Positions 12,759 through 17,633 of a stretch of DNA of 39,175 bases are shown here, in pieces; position 1 is the first letter of the stretch, and each line of letters starts with the position of its first letter. The DNA is taken from the IMG/VR virus record IMGVR_UViG_3300045454_000043, positions 1 through 39,175 of that record, one strand, 5' to 3'. Below the pieces are notes generated by a model. It searched no databases. It was not told the origin of the DNA and saw only the letters and a program-made list of their open reading frames with translations. A program made the translations under genes and the position numbers. The stretch is from a virus.

Positions 12759-13151
12759 ATGTCGTCATCAGAGGCATCAACTGTCGCCCCGAACGTGGAC
12801 GCCGAGATCGGTCGTCGCGTTCACCAGCTCATGTGGGACCGCCGCATCACGCAGACCGCTTTTGGCGCGCGGGTCGGTATGGACCAGAGCTCGGTCGCGA
12901 AGCGCCTGCGCGGGAAGCTCTCCTGGAGCGCTGCGCAGGTCGTGGCGGCCGCCGACGCCCTCGGCACTACCGTGGGCTATCTCTTCGGTGAAACGACAGA
13001 AGCTCCCCGCCCTCGCGAGGAGGACGGGGAGCAGATGGTGCGCCCCCTGGGACTTGAACCCAGAACCCACTGGGTATGGGCCGAGCCGGCGGCCGATCGC
13101 CCACGGAACCGCCGGAAGCTGAACCGCGGCCCACGGAACCGCGGCCAATGA
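12759..13151 (+). CDS. XRE-type immunity repressor with attP in its 3' end (130 aa)
   Basis: ATG 12759 is chosen over GTG 12753 because it fits the leaderless promoter. Residues 14-76 form an XRE-type helix-turn-helix (recognition part about 30-51: TQTAFGARVGMDQSSVAKRL). There is no peptidase or oligomerisation domain. The tRNA-derived attP core (13036-13070) is read as residues 93-104, including GLEPRT, the familiar translation of a reversed tRNA T-arm. Residues 105-130 are a basic Arg/Asn/Pro tail existing only in the unintegrated genome. Integration would replace this tail with residues encoded by the host. Its stop overlaps the integrase start (ATGA). The size and layout resemble the BPs-type repressor, whose viral form is longer than its prophage form. 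Confidence 0.8.
   Translation: MSSSEASTVAPNVDAEIGRRVHQLMWDRRITQTAFGARVGMDQSSVAKRLRGKLSWSAAQVVAAADALGTTVGYLFGETTEAPRPREEDGEQMVRPLGLEPRTHWVWAEPAADRPRNRRKLNRGPRNRGQ
13036..13070 (-). other. attP core: 3' end of a tRNA gene
   Basis: On the minus strand 13070-13036 reads as a tRNA 3' end: variable-loop bases, a 5-bp T-stem CTGGG/CCCAG around the loop TTCAAGT, seven acceptor bases GGGGCGC, discriminator A and CCA. The rest of a tRNA is absent, so this is no functional gene but the crossover segment by which integration would rebuild a host tRNA. From memory the bases look most like an actinobacterial tRNA-Lys, but the isotype is not proven. Confidence 0.85.
13099..13142 (+). repeat. Direct repeats beside attP, candidate integrase arm sites
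   Basis: GCCCACGGAACCGC occurs at 13099-13112 and 13129-13142. The inner GAACCGC occurs three times at exact 15-bp steps (13106, 13121, 13136). Repeats of this kind within 30-110 bp of a core are typical arm-type sites bound by the N-terminal domain of tyrosine integrases. They also encode the Arg/Asn-rich tail of the viral repressor. Confidence 0.55.
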
Positions 13152-14080
13152 CGACCCGTCCTACAGGTAGACGCGACCCTACCCGGCCAGGCGACAACTG
13201 GGAATCCCCTTCCCCGCGGGCTCATGCCGATTCAGGGTGGAGAATGCGTGTGCTTATACCAACTGGGGAATGGGAGCACACCCTCGCCGATTACGTCCGC
13301 TGGCTGGGTGCCTCTAAACAACCCCTGACGACACAGAAACTCCGTTCCTACCACCTGCGCCGGTTCGCTGTTGAGACCGGCCTGCAGCCGCGCGACGTCG
13401 CGGACACCGACCTCCTGGACTGGCTGTCACGTCCAGAGTGGTCCCGCGCCTACGCGCGTTCGTTCCGGACGACGTTCCGGTCGTTCTTTCGCTGGGCGGC
13501 GAAGAGTGGCTTGGTCGCCGAAGATCCCGCTGTCGACCTGCCCGTCATCAGCGTGGCCCCCGGAGTCCCGCGTCCTGCTGGCGAAGATGCCGTTCAGTTC
13601 GGGATCATGACCTCCGACGAGCGCACGCGCCTGATGGTGCGGCTCGCGGCCGAGGCTGGGTTGCGGTGTCGTGAGATCGCGCTCGTGCAGACGCGCGACG
13701 TCCTCCGGGACGTTGACGGTTACCACCTGCACGTGCACGGCAAAGGTGACAAGGAGCGCGTCGTTCCTCTCACCGACGCTCTCGCTGCGCGCATCCTCGA
13801 GCACCCACCCGGCTACCTCTTCCCCGGACGCGACAACGGTCACCTCTCGGCACCCTACGTGTCGAAGCTGGTGAGCCGCGCGCTGCCTGTCGGCGTCAGC
13901 GCTCACCCACTCCGCCACCGCTTCGCGTCAATCACCTACGTCGGCACGGGCGGCGATATCCGTGCCGTCCAGGAGCTCCTGGGCCACTCGTCAGTCGCGA
14001 CGACGCAGGTCTACACGAAGGTGCCCGACGGCGCAAAGCGGCGCGGCGTCCTCGCGGCGGCGGTGCTAACTCCTCACTAG
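13148..14080 (+). CDS. int: Tyrosine integrase adjoining attP (310 aa)
   Basis: ATG 13148 overlaps the repressor stop (ATGA), so translation is probably coupled; ATG 13244 is a possible shorter start. A core-binding domain (about 45-125) precedes the catalytic domain, with R173 (GLRCRE), K199 (HGKGDK), H253 and R256 (HPLRHR), H280 (LGH) and nucleophile Y289 (TTQVY). It should recombine the tRNA-derived attP with the matching host tRNA gene. With no separate promoter seen, it would be transcribed from the repressor promoter in the free genome and lose that promoter on integration. It is a near relative of the recombinase at 2820-3659. Confidence 0.9.
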   Translation: MTTRPTGRRDPTRPGDNWESPSPRAHADSGWRMRVLIPTGEWEHTLADYVRWLGASKQPLTTQKLRSYHLRRFAVETGLQPRDVADTDLLDWLSRPEWSRAYARSFRTTFRSFFRWAAKSGLVAEDPAVDLPVISVAPGVPRPAGEDAVQFGIMTSDERTRLMVRLAAEAGLRCREIALVQTRDVLRDVDGYHLHVHGKGDKERVVPLTDALAARILEHPPGYLFPGRDNGHLSAPYVSKLVSRALPVGVSAHPLRHRFASITYVGTGGDIRAVQELLGHSSVATTQVYTKVPDGAKRRGVLAAAVLTPH

Positions 14081-14093
14081 CAAGCGCGATGGC

Positions 14094-14099
14094 TAGGCT
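14094..14099 (+). promoter_or_regulatory. Possible -10 element for the lipoprotein gene
   Basis: TAGGCT lies seven bases before ATG 14107. No ribosome site and no good -35 are visible. The arrangement copies the other leaderless starts at 12759, 12673 and 16308. Confidence 0.35.
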
Positions 14100-14106
14100 G
14101 GCGGCC

Positions 14107-14553
14107 ATGATCTTGTCCGGCCGCGTCGCCGCCGCTACCCTCGTCGCTATCCTCGCAACCGGGACCCTCGCCGGCTGCGCGGCGCCGAGCCCACAAACGC
14201 CTCAACTCGACGACGCAGCTCAGGGTGCGGCCACGGCGTCGCCCAACGTCGAGCCCTGCACCTACCTCGCCGGCGGGGCTTTCGACGACGCGGTGGACTT
14301 CTTTGGCACTTACGCAGCGGATCGCGAGGCTGCCGACCCGGCCGTGCTGACCGACGTTATCGAGCGGTTCGAGACCGCACAGCAGAGCTCCACAGGCTCC
14401 CTCTCCCTGTCCCTCGGCCGCGCGCTGGAGCAGTTGCACGCCATCGACCAGCGCTACACCGCCGGCACGCCGGCTGATCCAGACGTCGATTACGAGACGT
14501 TGCGCGACGCCCTCGACACCTCCCTGGCCGCTTGCGCCACCGCGCTGGAGTAG
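14107..14553 (+). CDS. Lipoprotein (148 aa)
   Basis: ATG 14107 is preferred over ATG 14089 because a -10-like TAGGCT lies just upstream. A signal peptide (residues 1-22) ends in the lipobox LAGC, so the mature protein should be lipidated at C23 and held outside the membrane. The rest is helical and acidic, with cysteines near residues 50 and 143 that may pair. Phage-encoded lipoproteins expressed from the lysogen often block superinfection by binding receptors or incoming DNA-injection machinery. That role is inferred from position beside the immunity genes; no family is recognised. Confidence 0.72.
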   Translation: MILSGRVAAATLVAILATGTLAGCAAPSPQTPQLDDAAQGAATASPNVEPCTYLAGGAFDDAVDFFGTYAADREAADPAVLTDVIERFETAQQSSTGSLSLSLGRALEQLHAIDQRYTAGTPADPDVDYETLRDALDTSLAACATALE

Positions 14554-14564
14554 AGACCTTCACG

Positions 14565-14604
14565 TAGACTCGATCAGTCTCGGCCGGAGGAAGGACCCCC
14601 GGCC
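14565..14604 (+). promoter_or_regulatory. Promoter and hairpin leader of the 14609 gene
   Basis: TAGACT (14565-14570) is a good -10 element; the -35 is unclear. The leader holds GGCCGG (14582-14587) and CCGGCC (14599-14604), a 6-bp hairpin. Its loop and stem contain the ribosome site GGAGGAAGG, which may therefore be partly masked. Confidence 0.35.
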
Positions 14605-14608
14605 ACCC

Positions 14609-14917
14609 GTGACAAACAATCGCCGCTACGAGGCGCACTACGACCGCCTCAACGATCGACGCATCGAGCAAGGCACCAGCCGGCGCCGCGCGTGCACGCT
14701 CGGGAGCAACGCCTACGGGCCGCAGCCAATCCAGTGGGCGCCCCGCGGCCAGCTGCCGAAGGTGTGGGCGTGGATCTCTTGGGCCGATGATCCCGCATCC
14801 CGCATCCCCGCGGAGGCGTCCGGCTGGAACGACCGCGTCGTCATCATCGAGTGGGAAGACGACGGCGGTCGACGCAGCGTCGTGGTGTGGCGCAACGCCG
14901 TCACCCGCCGGTCATGA
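14609..14917 (+). CDS. Hypothetical protein (102 aa)
   Basis: GTG 14609 lies 12 bases after GGAGGAAGG, a long spacing. The N-terminal 40 residues are basic (YEAHYDRLNDRRIEQGTSRR). A Trp-rich beta part follows (VWAWISWADDPASRIPAEA, then RVVIIEWEDDGGRRSVVVWR), like a small sheet domain. Its stop overlaps that of the converging second integrase gene by six bases. No function is recognised. Confidence 0.6.
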   Translation: MTNNRRYEAHYDRLNDRRIEQGTSRRRACTLGSNAYGPQPIQWAPRGQLPKVWAWISWADDPASRIPAEASGWNDRVVIIEWEDDGGRRSVVVWRNAVTRRS

Positions 14918-15823
14918 CGCGATCCGGTCGGCGATGCCCGACAGGTGCGCACTGACCTTGTAGGCGGCGTGACGGTCGAGGCTGAGCCGGTTCCGGTCGT
15001 AGTGCTCGACCATGCGGATGTCCGCCCACCGGCCAGCTTCCTGCACCTCGCGGAGGCTGGCGCCGGCCTCGAGCGCGATCGACGCCATCGCATGCCGCAG
15101 CTGGTGCGGGTGGATGTGACCTAGCCCGGCCTGCTTCCCGAGGGTGCGGAGCCACCGGTAGACGTCGTGGCGGGTGAGGTGTCGCCCAGTGCGGGTGCGG
15201 ATCAGGTGCCCCTCTGTGCGGGCGCCGGCGGCGTGGTCGAGGATGCGGGCGATCAGCGGTGGGATGGGGATGGTGGCGGGCTTGCCGCCCTTCCCGACGA
15301 GACGCAGCACGCGGTGGCCGCGGTCGTACCCGGCGAAGTCCTCGATCCGCACCGCGGCCGCCTCGGACGCGCGCAGGCCGAGGCCGCCGAGGAGGATCAC
15401 GAGGGCGGCGTGCTGCGGTGACCGCTGGTCGGCGGTGAGCAGCAGCTTCTCGAGGTCGTGGCGGGTGAGCCCGGTCAGCCGTGCGGGGTCGTAGTACACC
15501 CGCGGGCGCCGCACCATGACGGTGGGGTCGACGGTGATCCGGGCGTCCGCGAGAGCGACCTTGAAGAACGAGCTCAGCACCACGAGGTAGCCGGCGACGG
15601 TGGAGCGCTTCAGGCCCTCTCCGTCCTGGAGGTGGTGGCTGAACAGCTCGATGTCCGCGCGGGTGGCGTGGAGGATGTCGGGGCCGTACCAGTCCTGGAA
15701 CCGTCGCAACGCTGCGGTGTAGGTCTTGTGGGTGGGGCCGGTGTAGCGGGCCAGGAACGTCGCGACCGCGACATCCGATTCGGTCAGTGCGCGCGCGGCG
15801 CGGACAGGGCTATTGTGAGCCAT
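14912..15823 (-). CDS. Second tyrosine integrase (303 aa)
   Basis: ATG 15823 follows GGAG at 7 bases. It has a SAM-like N-terminal domain (about 15-100) and a catalytic domain with the Arg of GLGLRASE, the Lys of LVGKGGK, the HPHQLRH box (His and Arg) and nucleophile Tyr in MVEHYDRN. The LGH motif is replaced by AGRW, with Trp in the usual His position, a known natural variation. It is clearly diverged from the other two recombinases (no HGKGDK.RVVPL or YLFPG motifs). It lies only 0.8 kb from the attP-linked integrase, on the opposite strand. Which enzyme works on the tRNA core is decided here only by adjacency. Confidence 0.9.
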   Translation of the reverse strand: MAHNSPVRAARALTESDVAVATFLARYTGPTHKTYTAALRRFQDWYGPDILHATRADIELFSHHLQDGEGLKRSTVAGYLVVLSSFFKVALADARITVDPTVMVRRPRVYYDPARLTGLTRHDLEKLLLTADQRSPQHAALVILLGGLGLRASEAAAVRIEDFAGYDRGHRVLRLVGKGGKPATIPIPPLIARILDHAAGARTEGHLIRTRTGRHLTRHDVYRWLRTLGKQAGLGHIHPHQLRHAMASIALEAGASLREVQEAGRWADIRMVEHYDRNRLSLDRHAAYKVSAHLSGIADRIAS

Positions 15824-15930
15824 GGTCGTCTCCAGGTAAGGCTGGTTTCGGCTAGGCCCGGCGAGTGTTGGTAGCACTCGTTCGGGCCGCTCCCATCTTC
15901 GGGAGACCCCGATTCTAGGCACGACGAAAA
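15824..15930 (-). promoter_or_regulatory. Leader of second integrase with hairpins and a -10
   Basis: On the minus strand TAGAAT (15917-15912) is a -10-like element. Between it and the gene lie CTCCC/GGGAG and a longer imperfect hairpin, whose core is CGAGTG/CACTCG around seven bases, extended by GGCCCG/CGGGCC (about 15856-15890). The region could hold regulatory structure or an attachment site for this integrase; no tRNA fragment is evident. Confidence 0.35.
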
Positions 15931-15978
15931 GCCCCCGGGCGCTCCTCCCAGGAAGTTCTGGGAGAGGCGCCCGGGGGC
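15931..15978 (-). terminator. Strong intrinsic terminator
   Basis: A stem of about 20 bp (GCCCCCGGGCGC pairing with GCGCCCGGGGGC, continued inward by CTCCCAG/CTGGGAG) is followed on the minus strand by TTTTCG. It would end transcription from the tail-lysis region and the 71-residue membrane gene before the second integrase. On the plus strand no T-run follows. Confidence 0.85.
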
Positions 15979-16058
15979 AATGTCGTGATGGTGCGAGGGA
16001 AACTGCGGCGGCCCATACATATGACGGAGCAACAGGCCCTATCTGAGAGGAAGTGGGG

Positions 16059-16274
16059 CTAGTCGTCTCGCGCGCGGTCCCATCGGACGATCACGTAGGC
16101 GAGGACGCCGTAGACGAGGTAGATGACTGCGGCGGAACCGACCCAGCGAAGCGTCCAGTCGAGGGTGCCGGGGTCGGGGACGATCCAGAGGTTCAGGTAG
16201 CCGAGGCCAGCGAGAGCGAGCGCGGTGACCACCAGCCAGTAGGGGAACCATCGCGCGAGCATGCCGCTGAGCAT
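16059..16274 (-). CDS. Two-span membrane protein (71 aa)
   Basis: ATG 16274 is chosen; ATG 16262 is also possible. Two membrane segments (about 9-28 and 38-60: YWLVVTALALAGLGYLNLW and GSAAVIYLVYGVLAYVIV) are joined by an acidic Asp/Pro loop, and the tail RWDRARDD is cytoplasmic. It starts back to back with the polymerase/ligase-like gene and ends before the strong terminator. A role with that neighbour or in exclusion is possible; no family is named. Confidence 0.6.
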   Translation of the reverse strand: MLSGMLARWFPYWLVVTALALAGLGYLNLWIVPDPGTLDWTLRWVGSAAVIYLVYGVLAYVIVRWDRARDD

Positions 16275-16295
16275 AGCGGCCGACACGGAGTGAGA

Positions 16296-16301
16296 TAGGG
16301 T
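16296..16301 (+). promoter_or_regulatory. -10 element of the polymerase/ligase-like gene
   Basis: TAGGGT lies six bases before ATG 16308, the same geometry as the repressor and xis-like starts. No clear -35 is seen. It gives the gene its own promoter opposite to the late operon, as expected for a gene expressed in the lysogen. Confidence 0.45.
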
Positions 16302-16307
16302 GCCCGC

Positions 16308-17633
16308 ATGCAGACGATCACCCGAGCGGGCGGCGCCATCGTTTTTGGAGCCGTCGTCGTCGGGGCGGTCCTGCTCACCCTCTCGCAGCCGGTGATCGGT
16401 GTCGCCGTGATCGTGCTGCTGCTGTCCGGGCTGTGGGCGTGGCATCACCCGATTGCAGCGGCGAGCACGCTGGCGTTCCTGACAGCCGCGTTCCCGAAAG
16501 CCGGCGTCCGGGTCGCGGACTTCCCATTCCCGGTGTTCCTGTTCGGGCTCATCCTCGCGGTGCTGATCATGTGGGCGAAGACGCCCCGCGCCGCCCACGG
16601 ACCCGTGACGCTCCTCGCCGTCGGCGCTTACCTCGTGTTCGTCACGGCCAAGTCGGCGCAGTTCATGGGTGACGGTGGCGCGAGCGTGTTCGCGTTCGTC
16701 GCCTGGGCGGGACTCCCCATCATCATGCTCGCGTTCAGCACCAGCACGACCGGGTTCGATCCCCGGTTCGGTCGAGCTCTGCAATGGGGGTTCCTGCTGT
16801 CCGTCGCGTACGCGTGCGTGCAGTTCGTCGGCGGCATCGAAACCACCGCCGTCCCCGGTCTCACATACGCCCTGGGCGACGACATCACCGAGAAGCACAA
16901 CGTCATCTACGTGGAGTCCGGGGAGAACTACTCCAAGATTCCCTCGACGTATCATAACGGCAACATCTACGGGATGACCGCCGCAGTGTTCCTGCTGTAC
17001 TCCACGATCCGGCTGCTGCACCGCAAAGGCACGAAACTCGACATCGCGATTCTGGTTGGGGCGACGCTCGCGATCGGGCTGTCCGGGTCACGGACCGCGA
17101 TCCTTGCCGCCGCGATCCCCGTGTTCGTACTCCTCCTCGGGCGTGGCAGCTTCCGGTGGCGGTTCGGGATCGTCGCAGTGACAGCAGTCGCGGCGATAAC
17201 CGTGCTCACGCTGCAGCCCGACCTCGCCCGCCGCTACACCATCGACGCAGTTCTCGCGTCGGGTGGCGCCGGCCGCACCACCGCATGGGAGACCACGATC
17301 GCCAGCATGCAGCCGTTGGACTACATCTTCGGGATGCAGTCCCGCGCGATCGTGGTTGACGGGTGGGCGGGTGTCCTCGTGCAGCTCGGCATTGTCGGCG
17401 TAGCTCTGCTGATCGTCGCCGTTCTGACGTTGATGAGGCGGCGACCAGAGTGGCGGGTCATCCTGCTCGCGCTCCTGATCGGCCTCGTCATCGACTCGAC
17501 CTACATCACTTTCCCGACGTGGTTCATCCCCGCCGCCCTGTTCGGCCTGACCCTCGCCACCGACCCTCGGGCCCCCGCACCGCACCCCACACAGAGGCGG
17601 TCGGGGGCCCGAGCACGCGAACTCGTGCGCTAG
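16308..17633 (+). CDS. O-antigen polymerase/ligase-like membrane protein (441 aa)
   Basis: This polytopic membrane protein has about 10-12 hydrophobic segments. A long polar loop sits between two of them (about 185-220: ALGDDITEKHNVIYVESGEN). After it comes GLSGSRTAILAA, the signature of the Wzy/WaaL (O-antigen polymerase/ligase) superfamily, and a second loop with GGAGRTTAWE. These enzymes join undecaprenyl-linked sugar chains to each other or to an acceptor on the outer face of the membrane. In a Gram-positive host the substrate would be a cell-wall glycan. It stands alone on the plus strand within the late region, with a likely leaderless promoter, and converges on the tail-fibre gene, sharing CTAG as both stops. 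Phage D3 of Pseudomonas encodes a Wzy that converts the host surface and blocks superinfection; the same role is inferred here. Confidence 0.72.
   Translation: MQTITRAGGAIVFGAVVVGAVLLTLSQPVIGVAVIVLLLSGLWAWHHPIAAASTLAFLTAAFPKAGVRVADFPFPVFLFGLILAVLIMWAKTPRAAHGPVTLLAVGAYLVFVTAKSAQFMGDGGASVFAFVAWAGLPIIMLAFSTSTTGFDPRFGRALQWGFLLSVAYACVQFVGGIETTAVPGLTYALGDDITEKHNVIYVESGENYSKIPSTYHNGNIYGMTAAVFLLYSTIRLLHRKGTKLDIAILVGATLAIGLSGSRTAILAAAIPVFVLLLGRGSFRWRFGIVAVTAVAAITVLTLQPDLARRYTIDAVLASGGAGRTTAWETTIASMQPLDYIFGMQSRAIVVDGWAGVLVQLGIVGVALLIVAVLTLMRRRPEWRVILLALLIGLVIDSTYITFPTWFIPAALFGLTLATDPRAPAPHPTQRRSGARARELVR

Noticed and set aside
13036-13100. A tRNA gene on the minus strand
   Set aside because: Only the T-arm, acceptor 3' half and CCA are present; no anticodon or D-arm follows upstream. 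It is the attP core.
13099-13142. Start of a CRISPR array or iteron array
   Set aside because: Only two or three short copies, no unique spacers of constant length, and located next to attP.
12674-14912. A prophage boundary at the tRNA fragment
   Set aside because: Repressor, core and integrase are contiguous phage sequence on both sides with phage genes beyond. An integrated copy would have repressor and integrase at opposite ends.
15856-15890. A second tRNA-like or attachment segment
   Set aside because: The hairpin lacks a T-arm consensus and CCA end; kept only as a possible regulatory structure.
16275-17021. Long minus-strand frame opposite the polymerase/ligase-like gene
   Set aside because: Low-complexity charged sequence; only its last 71 codons, from ATG 16274, look like a real membrane protein.
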